From positions 97,140,244 to 97,204,243 of the forward strand of contig NC_058521.1 in the NCBI RefSeq assembly GCF_904849725.1: a DNA stretch of 64,000 nt, read 5' to 3'. The stretch is from Hordeum vulgare subsp. vulgare. Taxonomy: Eukaryota; Streptophyta; Magnoliopsida; Poales; Poaceae. Position numbers and translations under genes: made by a program. This document shows, piece by piece, positions 10,334 through 21,585 of the stretch (positions are counted from its first letter, which is position 1; each line of letters begins with the position of its first letter). The notes beneath the pieces are model-generated. The model searched no databases and had not been told where the DNA came from. It worked only from the letters and a program-made list of their open reading frames with translations.

Positions 10334-11512
10334 CTTACCCATCCCTCGGGTGAGATAGTAAATGTCTCTACTCGAGTTGCCAAATGCCAACTCTATTCCT
10401 TAAATGCCAACCCTCTTCCGGAACTTGAATACATTCCGGTAGTCCGTGACTTCCCGGATGTTTTTCCAGAGGAACTGCCAGGAATTTCACCTGACAGAGA
10501 TGTAGAGTTTGTGATAGATCTTGTTCCGGGAACCGTCCCAATAGCCAGAAGACCATATAAGATGGCACCCCTGGAGCTAGCCGAACTTAAGAAGCAACTA
10601 GATGAGGCTTTGAATAATGGTTTCATTCGTCCTACCTCTTCTCCTTGGGCTTGCCCCGTCCTCTTCGTCAAGAAGAAAGACGGAACGGATCGGATGGTTG
10701 TAGATTACCGACCAGTTAATCTGGTCACCATAAAGAACAAGTACCCGCTCCCCAGGATCAACGATCTGTATGATCAGCTCGCTGGATCCTCAGTCTTTTC
10801 CAAAATGGATTTGAGGTTGGGATACCATCAAATCAAGATCAAGAATGGGGACATTCCAAAAACGGCTTTTGTTACTCGTTATGGCCAATACGAGTACACC
10901 GTCATGTCCTTCGGTTTAACCAATGCCCCAGCCACCTTCTCTCGTTTGATGAATTCAATCTTCATGGAGTATTTGGATAAATTCGTCGTGGTATACCTCG
11001 ATGATATTCTCATCTACTCGAAGAACGAACAAGAACATGCCGAGCATCTAAGGCTGGTATTGATGAAACATCGAGAGCATCGCCTTTATGCCAGGTTTTC
11101 AAAATGTGAATTTTGGTTACCAGAAGTGACCTATCTAGGTCACGTAATCTTTGGTAAGGGTATTGCTGTCAATCTCGAGAGAGTTCAAGCTGTCCTTGAT
11201 TGGACTCAACCTGAATCGGTTAAGCAAGTTAGGAGTTTTCTTGGTCTAGCGAGCTATTGTCGCCGCTTTGTCGAGAATTTCTCCAAGGATGCAAAGCCTC
11301 TAATTGAACTCCTCAAGAAGGATAAAAAGTTCGAGTGGACACCACAGTGTGAGCATAGTTTTCAGGAACTGAAAAGACGCCTGACTTCCGCACCTGTGTT
11401 GCTACCACCAGATTTTTCTAAGGACTTTGTTATCTATTGCGACGCCTCGCGACAAGGATTAGGTTGCATTCTCATGAAAGATCGTCATGTGATCGCATAC
11501 GCATCTCGATAG
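10334..11512 (+). pseudogene. pol: C reverse transcriptase and start of RNase H
   Basis: This is in the same frame as the preceding protease. Reverse transcriptase motifs appear in order: [13 protein letters not shown], the [11 protein letters not shown] block (usually KIDLRSGYHQ), [12 protein letters not shown], and the catalytic YLDD at 10994-11005 followed by ILIYSKN. Thumb and connection regions ([19 protein letters not shown]) follow, then the first RNase H aspartate in CDASRQGLG. It ends at TAG 11510-11512, where related elements have a glutamine (SRQLRPHE), again compatible with CAG to TAG. The enzyme copies element RNA into DNA. Confidence 0.93.
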
Positions 11513-13378
11513 TTGCGTCCACATGAGGATAATTATCCCACACATGACCTTGAGCTTGCAGCTGTAGTCAATGCACTGAAAACCTGGCGACATTACCTTT
11601 TGGGTAATCTTAGCGAAATATTCACTCATCACCAAAGTCTGAAATATATCTTCACCCAGCCGGATTTGACTCTCAGGAAAAGACGGTGGGTTGAGTTGAT
11701 CTCGGATTACGACTTAGGGATAACTTACACCCCGGGGAAGGCCAATGTTATGGCCGATGCACTAAGTCGTAAATCTTATTATAACAATTTGATGCTACAA
11801 CAAGGTCAACCACATCTCTATGAGGACTTTCGGAAGTTGAATCTTCATATTGTTCCTCAAGGATTCCTTTCTACCCTGGTGGCGAAGCCTACCCTTAAGG
11901 ATCAAATTATAGCTGGCCAAAAGCGTGACAAGGGTATATCACAGATCAAGGAGAATATTTTTAGCGGAAACGCTAAAGAATTTTCCATGAACGATCAAGG
12001 TGTTGTGTTCTTCCAGAATCGTCTAGTGGTTCCTAAGAACCCACATCTAAGGCAGTTAATCCTTAAGGAGGCCCATGATTCTCCGCTCACCATTCATCCC
12101 GGTAGTACTAAGATGTATCAGGACCTACGCCAGAGGTTCTGGTGGACTAGGATGAAGAGAGAAATTGCTGAGTTCGTTGCTAACTGCAACGTTTGTCGTC
12201 GAGTTAAGGCAGAACATCAAAGGCCTGCTGGCACCCTTCAACCTCTAGCTATTCCTGAAAGGAAATGGGATAAAGTTAGTATGGATTTCATTACTGGATT
12301 TCCCAAGACCAAGAAAGGAAATAATGCTATCTTTGTGGTCATTGACCGTCTTTCCAAATTGGCTCATTTTCTTCCCGTTCGTGAGAGTATAACAGCTAGC
12401 CAGCTAGCAGAGTTATATGTCTCTCGAATAGTGTCTCTTCATGGTGTTCCCTTGGAGATTAACTCGGACCGTGGGAGTATCTTTACTTCTCGCTTCTCGG
12501 AAAGTTTTCAGAATGCCATGGGGACTCACTTATCTTTTAGCACTACTTTCCATCCCCAATCAAGTGGTCAAGTAGAAAGAGTGAATCAAATCCAAGAAGA
12601 TATGCTCCGAGCTTGTGTTATATCGTTCGGTATGAATTGGGAGAAGTGCCTTCCATTCGCCGAATTCGCTTATAACAATAGTTATCAATCAAGCTTGGGC
12701 AAAGCTCCTTTTGAAGTTCTCTATGGACGAAGATGTCGAACACCTCTTAATTGGTCAGAAACCGGAGAGAGGCAACTCTTTGGCCCGGACATGATCCAGG
12801 ATGCAGAAGAGCAGGTTCGCATTATTCGTGAAAAGTTGAAAACAGCCCAGTCTCGTCAAAAGAGCCAATACGATCGTCATCATAAGGCTGTGACCTTTGA
12901 AGTTGACGAGAAGGCTTACCTTCGGGTTACACCTTTGAAGGGTACCCATCGATTCGGTATCAAGGGCAAGTTGGCTCCTCGTTACATTGGTCCTTTTCGC
13001 ATTCTTGCCAAACGAGGAGAAGTTGCCTACCAGTTGGAACTTCCTCCACATCTTTCCAAGGTTCATGATGTCTTCCACGTCTCGCAACTCAGGCGTTGCT
13101 TTTCGGATCCTATCCGTGAAGTGGACCACGAAACGCTTGATCTCCAAGATAACCTTTCATACCGAGAATACCCCGTGCGTATTCTTGATCAAGCTAAGCG
13201 TACCACTCGACGTCGAAACCTCAAGTTTCTTAAAGTTCAATGGTCAAATCATTTTGAAAAGGAGGCAACTTGGGAAAGAGAGGATCGTCTCCGACTTGAG
13301 TATCCTGCGTTATTCCCGACGACTTCTAAATCTCGGGACGAGATTCTTTTGAGTGGGGGTGAGTTGTCACATCCCTGA
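11513..13378 (+). pseudogene. pol: C RNase H, integrase and chromodomain-like tail
   Basis: This 621-codon continuation of the same frame is open to its TGA. The RNase H part has HDLELAAVV and NVMADALSRK, but the expected TDH is THH (codon 11627-11629), losing a catalytic aspartate. The integrase zinc domain (HPGSTKMYQDL to CNVCRRVK), the catalytic DFITGFPK and NSDRGS aspartates and the HPQSSGQVERVNQ glutamate are present. The C terminus has the GPFRILAKRGEVAYQLELP module and a chromodomain-like segment (VQWSNHFEKEATWEREDRLR), which in chromoviruses guides integration to heterochromatin. The frame runs 14 bp into the 3' LTR before stopping. Confidence 0.93.
13351..13364 (+). other. Polypurine tract of C
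   Basis: GAGTGGGGGTGAGT lies immediately before the 3' LTR, at the usual plus-strand primer position, and overlaps the end of the pol coding frame. Confidence 0.8.
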
Positions 13379-14595
13379 CCCCTTAAGCAAGTTAGCTTTG
13401 TGCTCATGTTTTCTTTGCATTGCATCTAGGAAATTCTCAACAAGAACAAAGTAAGTGGTGAAGGAAAATTCAACAAACCCTAGCCACTTCTCAAATTAAA
13501 GGAAATTCAAACTAGTTAAAATCAATGAACCCAAAATGGCCTCAAGAAAAGTTCAATCTTTCTGATAAATCATGAAAATAATAAGCAATGAAGAAAACCT
13601 TTTTCTTGACACTTTAAGCATTTTAAATAAATGCAAAAAGCTACTGGTTTCAAGTTTTAAATTTGAAATCAGAAACTTTAAACTTTCAAAAATGTTGAAA
13701 ACTTTGGGAATGGTTGGAAATATTCCAAAAAATATTCAGGTGTGTTTAAAATAGCTTTTACAAACTATTTGGGAGCTGAAATAAATAGCAAGTTAATGAA
13801 ATAGCAAAACAGAAACAAATCACAAAGAAAATGAGAAAAAAAACCTTACCTGACGCTCACCTGGCCCGGCCCATCTGCTCCTGTCGTCTTCCTCCTCGCG
13901 AGTAGGAGCAGGAGGTGGCCGCCGCGTCGCCGCGCGCCTCCACGCAGCTCCCTGGCTGCCTGGCCGCCGCTTCGCGCTGGCAAGCACGGGGATAACCTCC
14001 CCGAGCTCGTAGCTATCCGTTCCCCAGCTCATTCTCCCCCTCTGCCTCATTTCTTTCTGCCGCCATTGGAGCCCGAGCAGAGCTCGAGCTCGCCATCGTT
14101 CTAGCCTACCCTTCTCCCTCCTGAGCCGCTTAATAGGTCCGCCGCAACTCCCTGAAGCTTTCTAGCCACGAGCCCGACGCCGAGACGCAATGAAACGACG
14201 AGACGCAGTCGTCTTCTTCCTCGGGTCACCGAAGCTCGTCGTCGGCGTTCTTCCTCTCCAGGCCGTCCCCGAGCAAGCTAGCGCCACCACTGCACTCCTC
14301 GTGAGCTTGCGCATCTTTCCCCTAAGATCTCCCCATCGATCCCCTCCTCTAGGCCTAGTTCCATCGGAGCCCGACGAGATCTGCCGTGGGAGCTCTTCGC
14401 CGGTAGCCCTCCGGTGATCAGCTCATCCTTCTGAGCCCACCAGCAGCTTCAGGCCGTCGCGTAGATGTCATAGGAGCTAAGTCCCGTGCTTAAATCCCTC
14501 TGTATCGAAGACCCCGATGACGCCCGAACCTTGGCCGCCGCCAAGCTCGTCGCCGGCGTCATCTCCGGCCAGATCAGCCCCAGCCAAATGCAAAA

Positions 14596-16804
14596 ATGAA
14601 CCCGCGGGAGAAGTGCCGTTCCTCTGGTGCTCTCCGCGCCGAGTCTGGCCCCTATGCGCCGTTTCCGAGCCCCTCCGACGTACTGGTGCTCGCCGGAGGC
14701 TCCCCGCCGGCGAGGACGACCTCGCCGCCGGTGGATCTCAGCTGGCCTGAGCCACTAACGTGTGAGGCCAGCCTCTGGGAGTTTAGAAATAATAAAAATC
14801 AAATCAAATAATTTGATAAGTCACTGACATGTGGGTCCAGTGAGATTAATTAGCTAATTAAGTTTAATTTTAATCTAAAACTGACCAGAGACACTGACCA
14901 GTGGGTCCCACTGGTTAGGTTTGACTTTCAACGGCGAGTTGGACCTGCTGATGTCATGCTGATGCAGTAAAGGGATTTTCCCGTATAAGAATAATTCCAG
15001 AAATGTTTAAAACTTCAAAAATTCATAGAAATTAATTTGTAACTCCAATGAAAATAATTTATATATGAATAAGTATCAGAAAAATCCAAGGAATCTGAAT
15101 ATGCCATTTTCAAACATGTTTGAAAATGTTACACAACCCAAACATGTAGATTAATGAATAAGTCAATTCTTATAAATACTTTATAAATGGAATATGGAAA
15201 ATATTTAAATTTCACTATGATTGACATGATCAAATACTATCCTAATTACAAACCAGCAACCTAACATGTCATTCCATGCATGTTAACATCAAGTTGATCT
15301 GAGCATCAGGTCGAATCAATTAAAATGGTATCCGAGAATACCTCGTTTGAAGTGATACTTGAATTTGATTCAAATCAACTTCAAACCTAATACATGTTAG
15401 TTATAATAGTATATCACCTTGCGTTCTCATGCCATGCTCATGCATCATCTTGATTGCATATGCTTGATATTGATTGATGTCATTCCTTTCAGTAGGCTCC
15501 GCTCCCTCGGTTTCTACCGAATATCCGTCTGACGGATATTGTCACTCCTCTGAGCAACAAGGTAAGCAACCATTTTGATCATTCCGATAAATCCCATGTT
15601 CTTGCTCATGCACTTACTTATTGCATTAGGATCAAATGCTTCAACTGCTTTTGCCACGTTAGTTGAACCCACTTCCTTTGCATGACCTATCCTTGTCACA
15701 GTAAATAGCCGAACTTTGCAACCTAGCATACCTGGTAGTTGCTTGAGCCATGATGTGTCTTATCCTGCTATGCATGCTATGCTTAGAGTTGTGTATGGTC
15801 TGTCATCTGGGAGATGAACAGAATTGTGAGAATGTGCTCGGTAAGCAAAGGTTGTGTGTTGAACCCGATTTGGCAAAGCTACCGGTGAAAGGCTGTGTAG
15901 GAGTACATGCGGGTTGTTTCATTGGAACCGTCCTTAGGAACCGAGTTCCGTGTATGTAATCCAAGACTAGATACTACCACATGCTGGGCCCTGAAATAAG
16001 ACCCCACTCGACTTATTATTCGCTTAGTACTCGGTCCAGGAGTTGCAAGTAGTTTCTGGTGTTTATAGTCATGCTGGAGGCCGTGCATGGTGCTGACCTG
16101 AGAGGTGGGCTGTGATGCGATAGGCAGTGGCACGGTGTACCAAGTGGCACTCGGATGGTGGGCTTGGGAACCCTGCGCACATCATTTGGGGCCGTGGCGG
16201 AAACCTCGGCCGGACTTCCGTGCGGGTTACCCTCAGATAGGCGATAAACCTGGACTAGGTACTAGTGTGGTTAACGGTCGTGGCCGACTCCCTCGCTAGG
16301 CTTCCGCTTGAAGGTTGCCGAGGTGCATGACGTGCACATGGCGATAAGTGGCGGGAGCGTGTGTGACGAAGTACACCCCTGCAGGGTTATGATCTACTCG
16401 AATAGCCGCGTCCGCGGATATGGACTACTTGGAGACATATGTTGTTCATAGATAACTTAAATGGCTACTCATAAAATTGTCAAGATAAGCGTGAGTGTCG
16501 TGGACGGCATTTCCGTATGGAGACGGAATGATTCCACGATCGTGTATTGTTGTGGTGTTAGTGGACTCGTGTGCGAGAAATCAAGTGGTCAAAATTATTT
16601 TAAAATGCAAGTTGTCTAGCCACGAGTCAAATGCTCGCTTTCTGCATGAAACCCCACAATACCTTATTGATACATTGCATGAGTAGGTAGTTATCCTAAA
16701 GTCTTGCTGAGTTCCTCCGTACTCATGTTTGCTTAATAAATGTTGCAGAGGCTGCAAATGACCCTAACGGAGGGTTCTTCATAGACATCGACGACGACGA
16801 GTAG
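14596..16804 (+). CDS. Candidate spliced gene inside the C 3' LTR (exons 14596-14761, 15496-15561, 16749-16804)
   Basis: This is the second copy of the layout at 4390-6599, with identical exon lengths (166, 66, 56 nt), the same donor sequences GTGAGG and GTAAGC and the same stop after DDDE. The acceptor before exon 2 reads TTTCAGTAG instead of TTTCGGTAG. Exon differences between copies are all substitutions, some changing residues, with no stop or frameshift. Conservation between two LTRs of a young element is weak evidence alone; the comparison with H is what matters. Confidence 0.4.
16374..16421 (+). promoter_or_regulatory. Shared LTR module, copy in the C 3' LTR
   Basis: CACCCCTGCAGGGTTATG with the downstream AATAGCCGCGTCCGCGGATA, as in the 5' LTR except one substitution in the spacer (CTACTCG against CTATTCG). 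Confidence 0.55.
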
Positions 16805-17560
16805 CTGGTGTCCCAGCTACGATCTGGCCCTAGGTTGGGTCTGTAGTATAGTCAGGCCATGTGCCTTTTAGTTGCACCTATCTGTACTCAGACAGTTTTA
16901 AACTCTTCCGCTGGCTTGTAACTGAATGACTGCTATGATGGGTCGTGAGACCCTTACTGTGTAATATTATGTGTGTGGCTCTTCCGAGCCTCGTAAATAA
17001 AGCTTGTATGTTATGGTTATGTTGTGCTGCCATCGATGTATCTATACATATCGGTATGCCATGCGTACGTGTGTCGTACTTGATATGTATGGGGTTCGAT
17101 TACCTAGTCGTGAACTTTAGTAGCACTCCTTACAAGGAAATGCCCCTTTGTGATCCAACGAGCCATGGTAGCTCGCTACTGCTCCGGACAGATTGGTTGA
17201 TCGGCATGTGTCCTTCTTAGCTGTTGTGTCTGTCCCCTTTGGGGAAATGTCACACGATGTAATGGAGTCCTGGTAGCTTGCTACGACTCGTCTACACTCG
17301 CTGGTGACCGACACCTGCTTCGTTGGGTCATGTATGCGTGTCCTTGTGCGGTGCTCCCACTTTGGTTTATGACTAGACTTGTCGATCCGGGTTCTTTGAC
17401 ATTGGAATGCTAGCGACACTATTGCATACGTGAGTCAAAAGACGCAAACGGTCCCGGCTAAGGTAAGGCTGCAGCCGTGGAGTTAACCGTGCGTGAGACC
17501 GCAAAGGGATGCGATGTGTTACAGGCTGGATTCCTATGGCTTATGATCGGGGTCCCGACA

Positions 17561-17565
17561 CGTAG
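17561..17565. other. Target-site duplication of element C, right copy (CGTAG)
   Basis: CGTAG directly follows the last LTR base and pairs with 3155-3159. Confidence 0.95.
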
Positions 17566-18171
17566 GTAGGTGTTCAGGATCATTCATTTGATCATCAGTA
17601 GTTCATGTCTGATATGCGTAGATCTTCCCTCTCTTATTTTTTTGTACTCGTAAGTTAGCCACCATAGATATATGCTTAGCCGCTGCTGCAACCTCACCAC
17701 TTAACCTTACCTCACCCATTAAGCTTTGCTAGTCTTGATACCTTTGGAAATGAGATTGCTGAGTCCCCTGTGGCTCACAGATTACTACAACACCAGTTGC
17801 AGGTACAGGTAAAGGTTACTTGACGCAAGCGCGTTGATTGATCATTTGGAGTTGCTTCTTCTTCTTCTTCATCGATCTAGGATGGGTTCCAGGCCGGCAG
17901 CCTGGGATAGCTAGGATGGACGTCGTTCTTATTTTCTTGTTTGTTTTCGTCCCTAGTCGGACCCTGCTCTTACTCTTGATGATTATGTATTGTTCTGATG
18001 TGACTCTGATGTAGCTTGTGGCGAGTGTAAGCCAATTCTATATAAATATCTCTTCTTTTCAGTACATGTACTTGTAACGATATCCATTCTTGCGACACGA
18101 CGAGATGCGCTTCTATCCCTGATAAGGCCCCCGTGTCAAATTGAGGATAGGGTCGCATCTTGGGCGTGACA
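17566..18171 (+). repeat. Element B 5' LTR, second part
   Basis: It resumes the alignment with the B 3' LTR (from about 23482) and ends GGGCGTGACA at 18171. It includes a CTT microsatellite near 17855 and a TATATAAATATC stretch at about 18040. Confidence 0.93.
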
Positions 18172-18173
18172 AG

Positions 18174-18186
18174 TTGATATCAGAGC
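18174..18186 (+). other. Primer binding site of B
   Basis: TTGATATCAGAGC follows the LTR end by two bases and resembles the initiator tRNA-Met type site TGGTATCAGAGC, with one mismatch over the 12-base core. Confidence 0.75.
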
Positions 18187-21100
18187 AGTACCGACCTTGG
18201 AGCCCCCTTGATTGATCGAACTTGGCCGAGTCGAGTCTAGTGAAAAACTATTTGAGTCTAGTTATATATCAAAGAGTAGGATTCTTTTTTCTCCTCTTCT
18301 ATGCTCTGGTGAGGAATCTTGACGTAATAATGTATTCTACTCCTCTTCTCACTCAAAACAAATTTAGGATCACGCGGCTATTTTTGGAGTCTATATGATG
18401 CCGATGTGACGGAGTTCTGTCTTGGTGCCTCCTGTCTGACTTGATTTCTTCCGGGGAGTTGAGCTCCAGGGGATTCTCGAGCACATCGTTATCATTCAGA
18501 TTTCTTAGTATCTCAGGACGAAGGATGTTCGTAATTGCTTCAATACTAGTAGTGGCGAGATAACCCCGATGTCCCCAATACTTGTGCAGATTGTTCGGGA
18601 GTACTGCCATACTTTGTATTGTTGTGATCACGAGGGTCTGTTGTACATGAAGGTCCGAAATTCTGGTTGTGTGTTGATGGATGTGATACAGGTGACAGGT
18701 TAGTATAGGAGTTGTGTGATATTACTCCTTGTATCCGTGTACCAGATTGCATGACCAGATATTTCGGGAATTCTTAGGTGGGAATTCAAGTAGTTGCTTA
18801 TAGGACAATCTTCCAACAAATGCATGATGTTAGGTTGGGGTTCGACATCTAGTGGATTCGTTTGTTAACGATCGACTTACAGTGGTTCTCGTTGTGTCTT
18901 AAAGAGTCCTTGTAGCTTGCTACGACTCGGGGACGCTTCGTATGTCGGGTGCACTGCCTTGCACTTGATGTCTACTGTAAGGTTAGAGCCCGTGCAATCC
19001 TGTCCACAAAAATATCGAACGGAAATCTTTCTCATGAGTTTGTTCTGGCTTGTTTCATAAGCCTCATCCCTTTGTTTTGTTGAATATGGTAATTCGAGTT
19101 GCTTCAATGTCAAGTGGTGATTTCAGATCTTTTCTAAGTGGTGTTCTCATATTTTTATGATAGTGCTAATCCTTTTGCTTAATCAATTGTCTTGTAAATT
19201 CTTGTCAACCGCAGTTGTCATGTTAATTCTTGTTCAACCGGTGTGCTTCTCTTCACTGAATTCCATCCTCTCCAATTTTGCAGATCATTCTCTCAATTCT
19301 TTCCGGAGTTTATCTCATCTGTCCCAAGTTGTCTTTGTTTTTCCCGCCCTCCTGCCCATTCCCTCGGTGATTGGATTTCATCCAAGTGCCTTTATTTTCA
19401 GTGATGCTTCCGCTATCTCTTCTTCCTTTCGTAGCCAATGAATCATTGTGAAGATTATCAGGAGATTCGTGTCATATTTGTTCATTCTTGTCATCCTTAC
19501 CGGTGAATTTAATTCAGTTCAAGCTATCCGTGTTCATTATATCCAATTCATCCTTGTAATTCTTTCCTATGTTGGAGATTCTTATCAGCCTATCTTGTTA
19601 TTAATTCCTCTCTCTTTCTATCCGGAGTGTTAAAGATATTTCCGAAGTTCTGGTTTTCAATCCTTCAGTTATTTTGGGGTGCAAACCTCATCTAGTTTCC
19701 TTATACCGGTGCAATATCACTCTTTCTAAGAAATCCTTTCAACGGTGGTTTCTTTGAGGGGGCCCATAACACACAGGTTCTTTTCCAGGATCTTTCCTGG
19801 CTCTTTTAATCTTTTCCCGGAGATCGTTAATTCTTTTCAACTATGACGTAATTATGAATTTCATCAGTCATATAGACCTATTAGAATTAATTCTCATATT
19901 GGCTCAACCTTTCATTCTTCATTATTCCGGAGTGTCTCAGTTATTCTTGGTCGTGTTCTCCTCTTTCTCAGCCTGGAAGACCGAAGGAGTGTTTCTCTCA
20001 ATCTTGGTTCAGTATCTAGAAGATATCATTTCAGCTCCGTGTTGTCTTCTCAGTTGTTTTCGTTCATGGGTAATCCCTTTCTTGCTATTCAATGCATTTC
20101 TGAGTTTTCAGTCTCGATCCTCCGAAGGCCATCATTTTAGAAGATTCTTCGTTCTCAGCTTTCAGCTTTCATCCTCAATTCTTCTCAATTGTTGTCTCTT
20201 CATTCGGCTCTCAATTATTCCGGTGCCTTGTTGAAGTTTTTCTTCTCTCGGGTGGCTCATGATCTCTTCATTCTCTTGGTTCTCCATTAATTCGTGGTGT
20301 TCCCATTCAATTGTGAATTTTTACCGGTGCTTCCTTCAATTAGGCTTCAAGTGGTGCATATCTATCTTTCTCTTCTAGATTCTTTCAAGAAGAATAAGTG
20401 CTACGCTAAATCCGTTGCTTGTCATGAATTAAACTTGATGAAGGATGAGCATAACATAATTCTTATTCTTCTTCATAGTAATCTGAATTCTTCTTCCGGA
20501 GCGGCTCATTATGTCAATTCTTTTTTCTCAAGTGTTCTTATCTTTTCTTTTACGGAGTTCCAAGTTTTCTCAAGTATTTCTTTGTGAAGCTTCATCTAAG
20601 TCTTCGCTAGGTCATATTCTTATTCTTTTCTACCTTCATATCTTTGCATCATCCTTTCGTTACGGAGGCTCGTCATGTTGGTTCTTCAAGGATGTGATTT
20701 TTTCTCAAAGTGTTCTTCAAGATTCTTGTTGGAGAACCTCAAGTATCCTTTCTCTTGCATTTATATGTGCAATTATTCTTCCTTTATCCATTGAGGTGGT
20801 ATTATAGCATTCTTGTTAGTGTAGGAGCCTCGAAGAGTTTTCCTTTCAAGAATAAGATAATTAAACCCACCAATTCTATGATCATGAGATATTTCAACCC
20901 ATGATTTTCTTCATTGAGCTATCTTGGTTTGGATTTCACCTAAAGCTTTTCCTATGGATTGTGCTATCATGGTGCTTGTCATTAATCCTAGTTCTCAATG
21001 TACCCTCTTGGTATAAGAAGTTTTGATATCTTTGCTTTCAACTATCCTTGTTTCTTTTAGTGGGTGGTTGTCACCTCATAGATGTTGAGATGATTTCATA

Positions 21101-21570
21101 AGCCCACTATTATCTTGTTCTTCGTTGTTTGTTTTCCAACTACTACGTCAATTCTCTGTCCGGAGGCTCTTCAATTTTGTTGTGATGATAGTTGCCATTA
21201 TTTTGTTCATTCTCTTCTTCCGCTTGAGCTAGTTCATATTCTATTGTTCCGGAGGCATTGTGTTGTTGCTCTTTTGGGTCTATTATGTTGTTCTATCAAG
21301 ATCATGGTGTTCCCTTGCTCTATTTAGTTGTTTGTTATGAATATTGTCTAATTCTCTCTTCTTATCGAATTTTTGGTCCCATTTTCCTACCGAAGTGCTG
21401 CCGAAATTTTCCGTGAATTCTTGCTTCTTTCTCATATCATTCCTCATCTCTTTGCAACCTTCAAGGATCGTTGGTTTCACTCGTTGTCAAAGAAGCGACT
21501 AAGTTTTACCTCTTGTTCTTTCTCATCCTCTTCCTCCTTTCATTCTTGGATCTCGAGGCGAGATCCTCTT
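18187..21570 (+). other. Non-coding internal domain of B
   Basis: About 3.4 kb without any retroelement protein motif in either direction. The plus strand is rich in TTCTT and TTCATT pyrimidine runs, with a scattered CCGGAG or CGGAG motif (for example near 19302, 19621, 19927, 20498, 21158 and 21250). Open frames are short, leucine/serine/phenylalanine-rich and low-complexity, and I do not call them genes. The tract probably serves as the packaged body of a trans-mobilised RNA. Confidence 0.75.
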
Positions 21571-21585
21571 GTAGTGTAGGAGAGT
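21571..21585 (+). other. Polypurine tract of B
   Basis: GTAGTGTAGGAGAGT precedes the 3' LTR. It is purine-rich but interrupted by T residues. Confidence 0.6.

Larger units (their letters stand above)
3160..17560 (+). mobile_element. Element C: complete Tekay-like chromovirus, 14.4 kb
   Basis: C begins TGTCACACCCC and ends GGGTCCCGACA, flanked by CGTAG duplications. Both LTRs are 4196 bp (3160-7355 and 13365-17560). A primer site TGGTATCTGAGC follows the 5' LTR and a purine tract precedes the 3' LTR. Between them lie a 257-residue leader ORF, then gag, protease, reverse transcriptase, RNase H, integrase and a chromodomain-like tail, all on the plus strand. Domain order (RH before INT) and the C-terminal chromodomain put it in the Ty3/gypsy chromoviruses, most like the Tekay/Del lineage. 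Within the last 335 bp of the two LTRs I count 3 differences, so it is the youngest element here. One frameshift and two stop codons disable it. Confidence 0.95.
13365..17560 (+). repeat. Element C 3' LTR
   Basis: It is 4196 bp, the same length as the 5' copy, starting TGTCACATCCC (5' copy TGTCACACCCC). In positions 17226-17560 against 7021-7355 there are 3 substitutions. All modules noted in the 5' LTR are present. Confidence 0.96.

Noticed and set aside
12755..13147. 130-codon minus-strand open frame within C integrase
   Set aside because: It lies wholly opposite the integrase/chromodomain coding region and has no motif. It is a shadow of the sense frame.
19157..20807. Chain of 60-126-codon leucine/phenylalanine-rich frames in B as membrane proteins
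   Set aside because: The hydrophobicity comes from TTC/CTT/ATT-rich DNA. There are no conserved motifs and frequent frame changes.
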